DNA of 64,000 bases from Xenorhabdus bovienii. Lineage in GTDB: Bacteria > Pseudomonadota > Gammaproteobacteria > Enterobacterales > Enterobacteriaceae. Location: the NCBI RefSeq assembly GCF_024721015.1, contig NZ_JANAIF010000020.1:1-64000 (forward strand), in the 5' to 3' direction. The notes beneath the pieces are model-generated. The model was not told the DNA's origin. It made no database searches and saw only the letters and a program-made list of their open reading frames with translations. Shown here piece by piece: positions 51,471-61,995 of the stretch (position 1 is the first letter of the stretch; every line of letters starts with the position of its first letter). The position numbers were made by a program, and so were the translations under genes.

Positions 51471-51710
51471 TTAATTCGGAGGTAATCTTGTTTCAAGATT
51501 AAACAATTCATTCAGTTCAATCTGTAAGCCATTAGCAATGACATAAATAATTTCTAAAGTAGGATTTCTGACTCCACGCTCAATGCCGCTGATATAAGTG
51601 CGATCCAATCCGCATTTATCGGCAAAAGCTTCCTGCGACATCCCCGCTTCTTTCCTGAGATATCTAATTCTTTGCCCAAAAAGGGACTTGATGTTGTTCG
51701 ACATTTTCAT
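51471..51710 (-). CDS. Orphan C-protein-like XRE regulator
   Basis: A 79-residue helix-turn-helix protein (GQRIRYLRKEAGMSQEAFAD, then CGLDRTYISGIERGVRNPTL). LDRTYISGIERGVRNP is characteristic of controller (C) proteins of restriction-modification systems. Two palindromes like known C-boxes lie upstream. A -10-like GATACT (51717-51722) ends 6 bp before the ATG at 51710, with no ribosome site, as in leaderless C genes. No methylase or endonuclease gene is adjacent. It is probably autoregulatory and also controls the divergent Ner-like gene. A plain XRE regulator is the alternative. Confidence 0.75.
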   Translation of the reverse strand: MKMSNNIKSLFGQRIRYLRKEAGMSQEAFADKCGLDRTYISGIERGVRNPTLEIIYVIANGLQIELNELFNLETRLPPN

Positions 51711-51728
51711 CTGATAAGTATCGATTCG

Positions 51729-51760
51729 TGTTACTTATCAGGCCACGGACTATGAGTCAC
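51729..51760 (-). promoter_or_regulatory. C-box operator pair upstream of the C-like gene
   Basis: On the minus strand GTGACTCATAGTC (51748-51760) is followed by CGTG and a weaker half-matching box GCCTGATAAGTAAC. The order strong box, CGTG spacer, weak box is that of C-protein autoregulation operators (Esp1396I-type). It lies 19-50 bp upstream of the start codon. Confidence 0.6.
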
Positions 51761-51787
51761 GTTTTAAGCTGAGTTATGCTATGATAT

Positions 51788-51800
51788 GTGACTTATAGTC
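51788..51800 (+). promoter_or_regulatory. C-box upstream of the Ner-like gene
   Basis: GTGACTTATAGTC, matching the C-box consensus palindrome (GACT...AGTC), overlaps the expected start of transcription downstream of a TATGAT (51780-51785). It is 12/13 identical, in opposite orientation, to the box at 51748-51760. Position suggests repression. Confidence 0.6.
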
Positions 51801-51844
51801 TACTGTTTAATTGAAAAGATGACAGGTAATTGGAGACCTAAAGA

Positions 51845-52057
51845 ATGGAAAAGAAAGACTGGCATCCCGCTGATATCATCGCTGAATTGAAAAAGCGCGG
51901 GACAACGTTGTCAGAAGTATCGCGAGCCGCCGGGCTAGCATCATCAACCCTTGCCAATGCATTACAGCGTCACTGGCCAAAAGGCGAGCGTCTTATCGCG
52001 GAAGCGCTGGAACGCACGCCAGAAGAAATATGGCCTTCACGCTACGTCAAAAAATAA
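51845..52057 (+). CDS. Ner/SfsB-family DNA-binding protein
   Basis: A 70-residue protein beginning with KDWHPADIIAELKKRGTTLSEVSRAAGLASSTLANALQ, the winged DNA-binding fold of Mu Ner, Nlp and SfsB. The conserved WPKGE and IWPSRY motifs follow. Ner-type proteins are phage-derived repressors; SfsB is a chromosomal relative. It is divergent from the C-like gene, with a C-box in its promoter. A TGGAG ribosome site lies 6-7 nt upstream. Confidence 0.85.
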   Translation: MEKKDWHPADIIAELKKRGTTLSEVSRAAGLASSTLANALQRHWPKGERLIAEALERTPEEIWPSRYVKK

Positions 52058-52067
52058 TTGAAATTAG

Positions 52068-52085
52068 ACCCAGCATTTGCTGGGT
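52068..52085. terminator. Hairpin between the Ner-like gene and sugE
   Basis: ACCCAGCA (52068-52075) pairs with TGCTGGGT (52078-52085) with a 2-nt loop, 11 bp past the Ner-like stop and before the convergent sugE stop. Confidence 0.65.
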
Positions 52086-52099
52086 TCATTTACAAACAA

Positions 52100-52414
52100 T
52101 CAACTTGCTAATTTCAAACCAATAATACCTGCAACAATCAAACCAAGGCTCAGTATTCTGGCAAAATTGGCTGACTCCCCAAATACCATGATACCGAAAA
52201 TTGCCGTTCCTACAGCGCCAATTCCCGTCCACACGGCATAAGCGGTTCCTGCGGGTAAATTTTTCATCGCATAGGCTAATAACCCTATACTGACCATCAT
52301 CGCGCTGATGGTTATCAGGCTGGGCATCAAACGGGAAAACCCCTGAGTGTATTTAAGGCCGACTGCCCACACAACTTCAAGCAAACCCGCAACCAGAAGA
52401 ATTAACCAAGACAT
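52100..52414 (-). CDS. sugE: Guanidinium exporter Gdx (SugE), SMR family
   Basis: A 104-residue small multidrug-resistance protein with four membrane helices that exports guanidinium (and some quaternary ammonium ions) for protons. Essential Glu13 is in [35 protein letters not shown] and ESANFARI follow. The start at 52414 ([13 protein letters not shown]) has an AAGGA site; a 6-codon extension was rejected. A guanidine-II riboswitch precedes it, which supports the Gdx role. Confidence 0.95.
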   Translation of the reverse strand: MSWLILLVAGLLEVVWAVGLKYTQGFSRLMPSLITISAMMVSIGLLAYAMKNLPAGTAYAVWTGIGAVGTAIFGIMVFGESANFARILSLGLIVAGIIGLKLAS

Positions 52415-52437
52415 ACCATTTCCTTTTATCAAAATGG

Positions 52438-52490
52438 CAATGGGGTCGTCCCCGATGAGATGATATTTGTCCGGGTCGTCCCGGAAAACA
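52438..52490 (-). promoter_or_regulatory. Guanidine-II (mini-ykkC) riboswitch
   Basis: On the minus strand two hairpins with ACGA loops: CGGG-ACGA-CCCG (52470-52485, outer) and GGGG-ACGA-CCCC (52442-52453, inner), 16 bp apart. This is the defining form of the guanidine-II class. It lies about 28 bp before the sugE start, where pairing can hide or release the ribosome site. Confidence 0.92.
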
Positions 52491-52560
52491 ATAAGAAATG
52501 CCGCTGGATTATAGCTATCCTCTCTGATAGCCGCAATGATAGCGCCTGATTACCACCAAT

Positions 52561-52600
52561 AAAAAAACCGCAGCCTCTAAACGAAGATACTGCGGTTTTT
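52561..52600 (-). terminator. Terminator after efp
   Basis: AAAAAACCGCAG (52561-52572) pairs with CTGCGGTTTTTT (52589-52600); T-run on the minus strand, 17 bp past the efp stop. Confidence 0.9.
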
Positions 52601-52616
52601 TCAATAGCAAATGCGA

Positions 52617-53183
52617 TTACTTCACGCGAGAAACGTATTCGCCGGAACGAGTATCAACTTTAATCACTTCACCAACCTGTACGAACAGAGGAACTTTCAC
52701 GACAGCGCCAGTGCTTAGGGTTGCTGGTTTACCACCAGTACCTGCAGTATCCCCTTTCAGACCTGGATCTGTCTCAGTAATTTCCAGTTCAACAAAGTTT
52801 GGTGGAGTCACAGAAATAGGACGTCCATCCCACAGGGTCAGAATGCATTCAGCCTGATCGATCAGCCATTTAGTGCTGTCACCGACAGATTTTTCATCCG
52901 CAGCCAACTGTTCAAAAGTCTCGTTGTTCATGAAGTGCCAGAACTCACCATCGTTATATAGATAGGTCAGGTTCATATCCACGACATCGGCACTTTCAAC
53001 GGAATCCGTTGATTTGAAGGTTTTCTCTAGCAGTTTGCCGGAGATCAGTTTACGAAGACGCACACGGGCAAATGCCTGCCCTTTACCTGGTTTAACAAAT
53101 TCGCTTTCTAGAATAGCGCACGGCTCGCCATCAAACATGATTTTAAGACCTGAACGGAATTCGTTGGTACTATAAGTAGCCAT
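52617..53183 (-). CDS. efp: Elongation factor P
   Basis: Relieves ribosome stalling at polyproline. The product has 188 residues, three beta-barrel domains. The modified lysine is Lys34 in VKPGKGQAF. Its modification gene epmB is divergent 40 bp away. It ends SGEYVSRVK as in E. coli. Confidence 0.97.
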   Translation of the reverse strand: MATYSTNEFRSGLKIMFDGEPCAILESEFVKPGKGQAFARVRLRKLISGKLLEKTFKSTDSVESADVVDMNLTYLYNDGEFWHFMNNETFEQLAADEKSVGDSTKWLIDQAECILTLWDGRPISVTPPNFVELEITETDPGLKGDTAGTGGKPATLSTGAVVKVPLFVQVGEVIKVDTRSGEYVSRVK

Positions 53184-53223
53184 GGAGATCCTCTAATTTT
53201 TAACAAAATGGCTTAGCCAAAAA

Positions 53224-54255
53224 ATGGCACACATTATAACCCACATTCCCCCTGTCAGAGAAGTCTGGCTAAAACAACTTGCAGATGTCATTACTGATCC
53301 TAATGAGCTACTGCAATTATTATCCTTAAATACGCACGCCATGTTGAAAGAAGGCAATGAAGCGAAGCGTTTGTTTCCCCTGCGTGTGCCAAGAGCGTTT
53401 GCAGCACGGATGAAAAAAGGCGATCCTCATGATCCATTGTTATTGCAAGTCCTGACCGCACGGGAAGAATTTGAAACTCACCCTGGTTTTTCAACCGATC
53501 CGCTAGATGAACAACGCAGTGCGGTTCCCGGGTTACTGCACAAATACCGCAATCGTGCCCTGCTGCTGGTCAAAGGGGGATGCGCGGTTAATTGCCGTTA
53601 CTGTTTCCGGCGCCATTTCCCCTATGAGGATAACAAAGGCAACAAAAACAACTGGCAACTCGCACTGGATTACATCGAACAGCACCCTGAGCTTGATGAG
53701 ATCATCTTCTCCGGCGGTGATCCTCTCATGGCGAAAGATCACGAACTGGACTGGCTGATAACTCGCCTTGAATCCATTTCACACATCAAGCGGCTACGCA
53801 TTCATACCCGTTTGCCCGTGGTGATCCCTGATAGGATCACACTTTCATTGTGTAATCGTTTCGCACAATCACATTTGCAGATAGTTATGGTAACTCATAT
53901 TAACCATGCAAATGAAATTGATAATACGTTTCGCGACAAAATGATGTGGCTAAAACAGGCTGGCGTAACGCTACTGAACCAAAGTGTGATGCTGCGTAAT
54001 GTAAATGACAGCGCAGATACTCTGGCAGATTTAAGTAATACACTATTTGATGCAGGTATCTTGCCTTACTACATCCATATATTGGATAAGGTGCAAGGTG
54101 CCGCACACTTTCTGGTAGGCGATGAAGAAGCAAAAGCTATCATGCGGGAATTACTGACTAAAATATCCGGTTATTTAGTTCCGTGCCTGACAAGAGAAAT
54201 TGGCGGTGAGCCGAGCAAAACCCCTCTGGATTTGGGATTGAAGCAAAACAATTGA
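53224..54255 (+). CDS. epmB: EF-P beta-lysylation protein EpmB (lysine 2,3-aminomutase-like)
   Basis: Radical-SAM enzyme that makes (R)-beta-lysine for attachment to EF-P Lys34 by EpmA. The product has 343 residues. The iron-sulfur cluster cysteines are Cys120, Cys124 and Cys127 in GGCAVNCRYCFRRHFPY, and the PLP-binding region is C-terminal. It is divergent from efp, as in E. coli. EpmA is not in the window. Confidence 0.96.
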   Translation: MAHIITHIPPVREVWLKQLADVITDPNELLQLLSLNTHAMLKEGNEAKRLFPLRVPRAFAARMKKGDPHDPLLLQVLTAREEFETHPGFSTDPLDEQRSAVPGLLHKYRNRALLLVKGGCAVNCRYCFRRHFPYEDNKGNKNNWQLALDYIEQHPELDEIIFSGGDPLMAKDHELDWLITRLESISHIKRLRIHTRLPVVIPDRITLSLCNRFAQSHLQIVMVTHINHANEIDNTFRDKMMWLKQAGVTLLNQSVMLRNVNDSADTLADLSNTLFDAGILPYYIHILDKVQGAAHFLVGDEEAKAIMRELLTKISGYLVPCLTREIGGEPSKTPLDLGLKQNN

Positions 54256-54473
54256 TCAATTGATAATGTTGGCAAGCGTCGTCATTAGACACGTTCAGGA
54301 ACGGACAACGCCAGAAACTAAAACGTACACAGAGCCAACCATGTTCTGTTACGTTTTTCTGGCTGCTGCCCTAACTGACGGTTTATTAAACCAAACAATA
54401 ACACTGTAAATGATCTCTCTTCACGCAATAAGGATTTACAGCACAGGGTTAAGCCTCTGTCTTTTGTCGATAC

Positions 54474-54824
54474 TTATGGACACTTATAAACCTGACCTAC
54501 CATTTTGCTATCGAGTGGCACAAAACTGCCCAACAGGTTTTCTGTTCGGCTAAGTGGGCTATTTGCGCCATAAATGACGTTCCCACCCAATTCTGCCGCT
54601 TTATTACGCAAGTCATTGGCCGCATTGCGCATTGAACTGCTTTCATTGCCAATACCATTGAGCCAATTGCTTTGCATACCTATCACTTCGCCCAATCGCT
54701 GGCATTCACTGCCCGGCTGAGTATCCACAAAACGTACATTGGAACCTGCGGCCGTTAATTGATTGTTCGTTGTACATCCAGCCAGCAGTAAGATTGACGC
54801 TCCGAGTAAGATCTTAATTCGCAT
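54474..54824 (-). CDS. yjeI: YjeI family lipoprotein (DUF4156)
   Basis: A 116-residue lipoprotein: signal peptide with lipobox LLAGC (Cys at about 17), then VRFVDTQPGSECQRLGEVIG and NDLRNKAAELGGNVIYG, the DUF4156 pattern. Two more cysteines are present. The start at 54824 (MRIKILLGAS) is preferred over an ATG four codons upstream. Function unknown. It lies between epmB and groEL, as in E. coli. Confidence 0.9.
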   Translation of the reverse strand: MRIKILLGASILLLAGCTTNNQLTAAGSNVRFVDTQPGSECQRLGEVIGMQSNWLNGIGNESSSMRNAANDLRNKAAELGGNVIYGANSPLSRTENLLGSFVPLDSKMVGQVYKCP

Positions 54825-54903
54825 GTCTTTCCCCATTATTGTTGGAAATTCTACCGTGATGATAAATAGACTCTTTTGTATTCCATTAAGACAAAAAAGT
54901 AAA

Positions 54904-54935
54904 AAGGCGAGCAGATTTTTCTGCTCGCCTTCAAA
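54904..54935 (-). terminator. Terminator of groES-groEL
   Basis: AAGGCGAGCAGA (54904-54915) pairs with TCTGCTCGCCTT (54920-54931) around TTTT, with T-rich sequence on the minus strand, about 50 bp past the groEL stop. Confidence 0.88.
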
Positions 54936-54982
54936 GTTTTTATCCTATTGGATGGGCAATTCCATCACCAGGATCAACAGCA

Positions 54983-56641
<1,659 letters not shown>

Positions 56642-56684
56642 TTAAATTCGTTCAATTAAGAAGATCTAAGCGCAAAATGTTCAA

Positions 56685-57026
<342 letters not shown>

Positions 57027-57061
57027 CTAGAGCCTAATAAAACCAGTACCATGAAGCTACA

Positions 57062-57090
57062 AGTTGGGGCTTGTAAGCAGTACTTCAAGG
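57062..57090 (-). promoter_or_regulatory. Sigma-32 heat-shock promoter of groES-groEL
   Basis: On the minus strand CCTTGAAG (57083-57090), then 13 bp, then CCCCAACT (57062-57069). This fits the sigma-32 consensus CTTGAA - 13-15 bp - CCCCAT-T. It is about 84 bp upstream of the groES ATG. Confidence 0.85.
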
Positions 57091-57156
57091 GGCGGACAGT
57101 AAAAAATATTTCACTTTCTTCTTACCCACTGAAATCTCAGCCAAAGCAAGCAACAA

Positions 57157-57663
57157 TTACTTTTTGTCGTGCTCGTTGCCATGTTCATCGTGACGTTTCT
57201 GACCATCCAGTGTATAGGAAGCATCATCTTGCCTGCGCTCATACTCCCCCTCAAAAGTCTGCCCATGATGGCCGCCCTGACCATCTCGCCCATTATTATT
57301 CGGACGGTAAAAGGTGATATGAGGCAGCAATTTTGCTGTCAGCAGCTTCTGCGCGAATGGCAGTAACAACAGCAATCCGAGAAAGTCAGTAAAAAATCCG
57401 GGCAATATTAACAGAACTCCCGCAATCACCAGAGAAACACTTTTGATAGCCTCTTTCGCAGGGCTTTCGCCAGCAGCAATTTTTTGCTGCATCGACATAA
57501 AATTCTTGATGCCCTGATTACGCACGAGGGAAACACCAACACAAGAAGTAAAAATGACTAGCAGCAGAGTCAGTAAGACTCCGACTTCAGAGGCAATGCG
57601 AACAAACAAGACTGATTCGATGTAAACCAGCAAACATATCAGGACAAATGGGAGCCAACGCAC
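57157..57663 (-). CDS. fxsA: FxsA membrane protein
   Basis: A 168-residue inner-membrane protein, named from suppression of F-plasmid exclusion of phage T7 when overproduced. Membrane segments are near 3-20, 26-45 and 75-105 (VSLVIAGVLLILPGFFTDFLGLLLLLP), followed by a cytoplasmic tail rich in His, Gly and charged residues. It is located upstream of groES, as in E. coli. Confidence 0.92.
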   Translation of the reverse strand: MRWLPFVLICLLVYIESVLFVRIASEVGVLLTLLLVIFTSCVGVSLVRNQGIKNFMSMQQKIAAGESPAKEAIKSVSLVIAGVLLILPGFFTDFLGLLLLLPFAQKLLTAKLLPHITFYRPNNNGRDGQGGHHGQTFEGEYERRQDDASYTLDGQKRHDEHGNEHDKK

Positions 57664-57881
57664 GTGGTTCTCCTTTCATTAATGAGTGATAAAATCATTG
57701 GGATGAAAATATTCCCTTTGAATATTGTTAGCAAAGAGCTACATGGCCAGTAAACAACCCTTAAATTTGCATGTTCACCGTTTATTGACATAGTTATGGA
57801 TTACAAAATTTGTAAATCATAGCGTGGGGATGATAATAACGCTTTTCAATACTTGAGACCTTTGACTTTACATCTCCGTAA

Positions 57882-57899
57882 TCGTGACTTCAATCACAC
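57882..57899 (+). promoter_or_regulatory. CRP-type site upstream of aspA
   Basis: Core GTGA-CTTCAA-TCAC (57884-57897), a match to the inner CRP consensus, about 200 bp upstream of aspA. E. coli aspA is activated by cAMP-CRP and FNR. Confidence 0.6.
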
Positions 57900-57996
57900 A
57901 TATGTTATTTCATTAATAAAATTCGCACTATAAAGTGATCCAGGTACAAGGCATTTCTGGTAAATCCACATATGATCGCGCCAGCAATTCAGTGAT

Positions 57997-58014
57997 AAGT
58001 GATTAATATCACGG
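57997..58014 (+). promoter_or_regulatory. CRP/FNR-type site upstream of aspA
   Basis: GTGATTAATATCAC (57999-58012) is a perfect CRP core and differs from the FNR consensus TTGAT-N4-ATCAA by one base in each half. About 85-95 bp upstream of the aspA ATG. Which protein uses it cannot be told from sequence. Confidence 0.65.
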
Positions 58015-58095
58015 CAGTTGCTGACGGCGACATTATTCTCAACAAAAACGTATATAGAACAGTAAAAAAACGTATCCAAATTAAAGAAGGTTCTC

Positions 58096-59520
58096 ATGTC
58101 AAACAACATTCGTATCGAAGAAGACCTGTTAGGTAAACGAGAAGTCCCTGCTGAAGCCTATTACGGTATTCACACTCTGCGTGCGATTGAAAACTTTTAT
58201 ATCAGTGACCGTACTATCAATGATGTGCCTGAATTCATCCGTGGCATGGTGTTGGTAAAAAAAGCCGCGGCACTGGCAAACAAAGAACTCCATACTATCC
58301 CTGGAAAAATTGCGGACATTATTGTCAAAGCGTGTGATGAAGTCCTCAACACAGGCAAATGCCTGGATCAATTCCCTGTTGATGTATTTCAGGGCGGTGC
58401 AGGCACCTCACTGAACATGAATACCAATGAGGTACTGGCAAATATCGGTCTTGAATTGATGGGGCACCCAAAAGGTGAATATGAGTACCTGAATCCGAAC
58501 GACCACCTGAACAAAAGCCAGTCAACCAATGACGCTTATCCTACTGGTTTCCGTATTGCTGTCTATAATTCAATCATGAAATTGATTACCTCCATCGAGT
58601 TATTGCAAGTCGGTTTCGACAAAAAATCCGTTGAATTTGCTGACATCCTGAAAATGGGCCGTACCCAATTGCAGGATGCGGTTCCGATGACACTGGGCCA
58701 AGAGTTCCGCGCCTTCTCCGTGTTATTGAAAGAAGAAATCAAAAACATCACCCGCACAGCAGGATTACTGCTGGAAGTGAACCTCGGTGCTACCGCTATT
58801 GGTACTGGCCTGAATACCGCGCCAGGCTACCAGACGCTGGTGGTTGAAAAATTGGCTGAAGTCACAGGGTTACCTTGCCTGCCAGCAGAAGATCTCATCG
58901 AAGCAACGTCTGACTGCGGTGCTTACGTGATGGTTCACAGCGCATTGAAACGTCTGGCGGTCAAGATGTCCAAAATCTGTAACGACCTGCGTTTGCTTTC
59001 TTCCGGCCCTCGCACTGGGCTGAATGAGATCAACCTGCCAGAATTGCAGGCCGGTTCTTCCATTATGCCAGCCAAAGTTAACCCAGTGGTGCCAGAAGTC
59101 GTCAACCAAGTCTGCTTCAAAGTTATCGGTAACGATATCTGTGTCACCATGGCATCAGAAGCAGGTCAATTGCAGCTTAACGTGATGGAACCAGCCATTG
59201 GGCAAGCGATGTTTGAATCCATTTCCATCCTGAGCAATGCATGCCGTAATCTGGTTGAAAAATGTGTTAACGGTATTACTGCCAATAAAGAAGTTTGCGA
59301 AAGCTTTGTATTTAACTCTATTGGTATTGTTACTTACCTGAACCCATTCATCGGCCACCACAATGGCGATATCGTAGGCAAGATCTGTGCAGAGACAGGC
59401 AAGAGTGTTCGTGAAGTCGTATTAGAGCGCGGTTTGCTGACCGAAGCACAATTGGATGATATTTTCTCTGTTGAGAACCTGAAACATCCAACTTATAAAG
59501 CAAAACGTTTTGACGACTAA
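58096..59520 (+). CDS. aspA: Aspartate ammonia-lyase
   Basis: Deaminates aspartate to fumarate, supplying fumarate for anaerobic respiration with DcuA exchange. The product has 474 residues. Fumarase/aspartase signature [11 protein letters not shown] is near 318, with [14 protein letters not shown] loop ([12 protein letters not shown]) near 140. It opens [18 protein letters not shown] as in E. coli. An AAGG site lies upstream. Confidence 0.97.
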   Translation: MSNNIRIEEDLLGKREVPAEAYYGIHTLRAIENFYISDRTINDVPEFIRGMVLVKKAAALANKELHTIPGKIADIIVKACDEVLNTGKCLDQFPVDVFQGGAGTSLNMNTNEVLANIGLELMGHPKGEYEYLNPNDHLNKSQSTNDAYPTGFRIAVYNSIMKLITSIELLQVGFDKKSVEFADILKMGRTQLQDAVPMTLGQEFRAFSVLLKEEIKNITRTAGLLLEVNLGATAIGTGLNTAPGYQTLVVEKLAEVTGLPCLPAEDLIEATSDCGAYVMVHSALKRLAVKMSKICNDLRLLSSGPRTGLNEINLPELQAGSSIMPAKVNPVVPEVVNQVCFKVIGNDICVTMASEAGQLQLNVMEPAIGQAMFESISILSNACRNLVEKCVNGITANKEVCESFVFNSIGIVTYLNPFIGHHNGDIVGKICAETGKSVREVVLERGLLTEAQLDDIFSVENLKHPTYKAKRFDD

Positions 59521-59557
59521 TTAAATAATGATAATAACGAAATCGTCTTAATTACTG

Positions 59558-59592
59558 AGGCACGCAATTCCAACCGGAAGCGTGCCTTTTTA
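59558..59592 (+). terminator. Terminator after aspA
   Basis: AGGCACGC (59558-59565) pairs with GCGTGCCT (59580-59587), followed by TTTTT, 37 bp past the aspA stop. Confidence 0.88.
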
Positions 59593-60480
59593 ATTCATCA
59601 TATAAATGATTCCACCTTTACTTTTATAAAATTAAGAGCAAAAATAAATAAAACATATAACATTGAACTATTCAAAACCAATAACCAAGGTAAATTAGAA
59701 TAGTATTTTTAAATCTTATTTATCATTAATCCTCCCAATTATTTACTTATTGCAATAACATTAATATTAGCCACACCTATGGCTGATAATATCGTGTATA
59801 TTGTAATTAATCGCAATATACCCCCCCTTAAATATTCGCTATTTTCATCATATTAAGCACTATTACTTACGTTATTACCGTGCATATTTTTATAATTATA
59901 ATTGGCAATACTTTACTTTAAATTAATAAGTCATAATAGATTTATATTTATATAGGCGTAAAAAATATAATACAGGTAATTATAATATACTTTTCATTAT
60001 AACTACCAAAAATACGGCATATCTCTTGCTATTTGACAACCTCAAGGTGATTTAATGAACATTTAGATTAATAAGTATCACATTAAAACGTTTTATACAT
60101 TAACAGCAGCACAGTATTCACATTAAAATTACTTATCGTAATTTAATGCCTAACGCTATAGATAGCATGATTTATGCTATTCCTAATTATGAGTCGTAAC
60201 TCACTTTTATATCAAAAATTAAATATAATTTACACTTCTAAAAACGCGAAAAGTTTGTGTTAAAACAAAGTGTAATGATGTAATCTTTATTAAATTACTT
60301 AATAACGAAAAATATCCAGTATATAAAGTGAAATGTTTTGATGATGACTTAATGAAATACAAGATTTTTTAGTAATCAATCCACTCACTCAGCGGGATTG
60401 AATGCCTTTTATTTTTATCAGCAATACAAAAATTTAACAATAAATTTTCACAACATTAAATAAACTAAGGAGTACATAAC
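59593..60480. other. Long AT-rich region between aspA and dcuA
   Basis: About 890 bp, mostly A/T, with frequent stops in all frames. No gene or clear RNA is seen. It is much longer than the aspA-dcuA spacer of E. coli and implies an independent dcuA promoter; I could not place one. A GGAG ribosome site lies just before dcuA. Confidence 0.5.
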
Positions 60481-61782
60481 ATGCTAGCCGTAGAATTAGT
60501 TATCGTTCTGCTGGCCATTTTTTTGGGAGCACGACTAGGGGGAATCGGAATTGGATTTGCGGGAGGACTTGGTGTTTTAATACTGGCCACAATCGGAATC
60601 AAACCGGGAAGCATTCCATTTGACGTTATTTCAATCATTATGGGAGTCATCGCCGCTATTTCTGTCATGCAAATAGCTGGCGGGCTAGATTATCTAGTTC
60701 AACAAACAGAAAAACTACTGCGCAGAAATCCAAAATACATCACTATCCTCGCACCCATTGTCACTTATTGCTTGACGCTATTAGCCGGAACAGGAAATAT
60801 CTCTCTGGCAACACAACCTGTCATTGCCGAAGTCGCAAAAGAACAAGGCATTAAACCCTGCCGACCACTATCAACCGCTGTCGTAGCCGCACAAATTGGA
60901 CTTACTTCCTCGCCAATATCCGCAGCCGTAGTTTATATGTCTTCTGTCATGGAAGGGCAAGGTGTCAGCTATATTCAGATGTTGATGGTCATCATTCCCT
61001 CATCGTTTGCTGCAATTATTTTGATGTCATTCATCGTCTCATGGTTTTTTGACTCCAAACTGTCTGACGATCCTGTCTACCAAAAACGCCTTGCAGATGG
61101 CCTAATTGAACTACGTGGCAGTCATAAAGTTGATATCAAGCCAAAAGCTAAACTCTCTGTACTGCTGTTTCTGTTAGGGGTAGTTGGGATCGTTATTTAC
61201 GCGATTATTAACAGCCCAAGCCTTGGTTTAGTTGAAAAACCACTGATGAATACCACCAGCGCGATACTGATTATCATGTTAAGCATCGCCACCCTCACAA
61301 CGGTTATCTGCTCTGTTAATACCGATGCTATTTTAAATTCAAGCACCTTTAAAGCCGGTATGAGCGCGTGTATCTGTATTATGGGTGTCGCATGGTTAGG
61401 AGATACATTTGTTCAAGCTAACATGGGTTGGATTAAAGAAACTGCGGGTAGCTTGATCCATGCTCAACCGTGGCTGCTGGCTGTTATATTCTTCTTCTGC
61501 TCTGCTCTGCTCTATTCGCAAGCAGCAACCGCGAAGGCCCTGATGCCCATGGTACTGGCGCTGCATGTCACACCACTGACAGCACTCGCCTCTTTCCCTG
61601 CGGTTTCTGGCCTATTTATCCTGCCAACTTATCCGACTCTGGTTGCAGCTGTGCAGATGGATGATACCGGCACCACTCGTATTGGGCGTTTTGTATTCAA
61701 CCACCCATTCTTCATTCCGGGCACCATTGCTGTTGCGTTAGCCGTGACATTCGGTTTCCTGGTTGGTGGTATGATCCTGTAA
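60481..61782 (+). CDS. dcuA: Anaerobic C4-dicarboxylate transporter DcuA
   Basis: Inner-membrane exchanger for aspartate, fumarate, malate and succinate. The product has 433 residues, the E. coli length, with ten or more membrane segments. Family blocks are GARLGGIGIGFAGGLGV at the N-terminus, AGTGNISLATQPVIAEVAKEQGIKPCRPLS near 100 and SSPISAAVVYMSS near 140. It works with AspA: aspartate in, succinate out. Confidence 0.96.
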   Translation: MLAVELVIVLLAIFLGARLGGIGIGFAGGLGVLILATIGIKPGSIPFDVISIIMGVIAAISVMQIAGGLDYLVQQTEKLLRRNPKYITILAPIVTYCLTLLAGTGNISLATQPVIAEVAKEQGIKPCRPLSTAVVAAQIGLTSSPISAAVVYMSSVMEGQGVSYIQMLMVIIPSSFAAIILMSFIVSWFFDSKLSDDPVYQKRLADGLIELRGSHKVDIKPKAKLSVLLFLLGVVGIVIYAIINSPSLGLVEKPLMNTTSAILIIMLSIATLTTVICSVNTDAILNSSTFKAGMSACICIMGVAWLGDTFVQANMGWIKETAGSLIHAQPWLLAVIFFFCSALLYSQAATAKALMPMVLALHVTPLTALASFPAVSGLFILPTYPTLVAAVQMDDTGTTRIGRFVFNHPFFIPGTIAVALAVTFGFLVGGMIL

Positions 61783-61804
61783 TTATCCAAATTTTCAGCA
61801 TGTT

Positions 61805-61832
61805 ATTTCAGGGGTTTAAACACCCCTGAAAT
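61805..61832 (+). terminator. Hairpin after dcuA
   Basis: A perfect 11-bp stem ATTTCAGGGGT (61805-61815) / ACCCCTGAAAT (61822-61832) around TTAAAC, 23 bp past the dcuA stop. The T-run is short. Confidence 0.75.
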
Positions 61833-61995
61833 ATTCCCACCTCAAACCCTTTCCTTAAAATGACCCGCTTATTGCCTTAATATTAGGCAAGTCGCTTTCT
61901 GCCATGAGTTTCATCAGTTATAGTTCTAACTCAGATATCATGCTAACTCTGGCAAATTTTATGAACCAAGATACAGGCAGGTCAAAGATTATCTT

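Larger units (their letters stand above)
57664..58095. other. aspA promoter region
   Basis: About 430 bp between divergent fxsA and aspA. Holds two CRP/FNR-type sites listed separately. No gene is seen. Confidence 0.5.
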
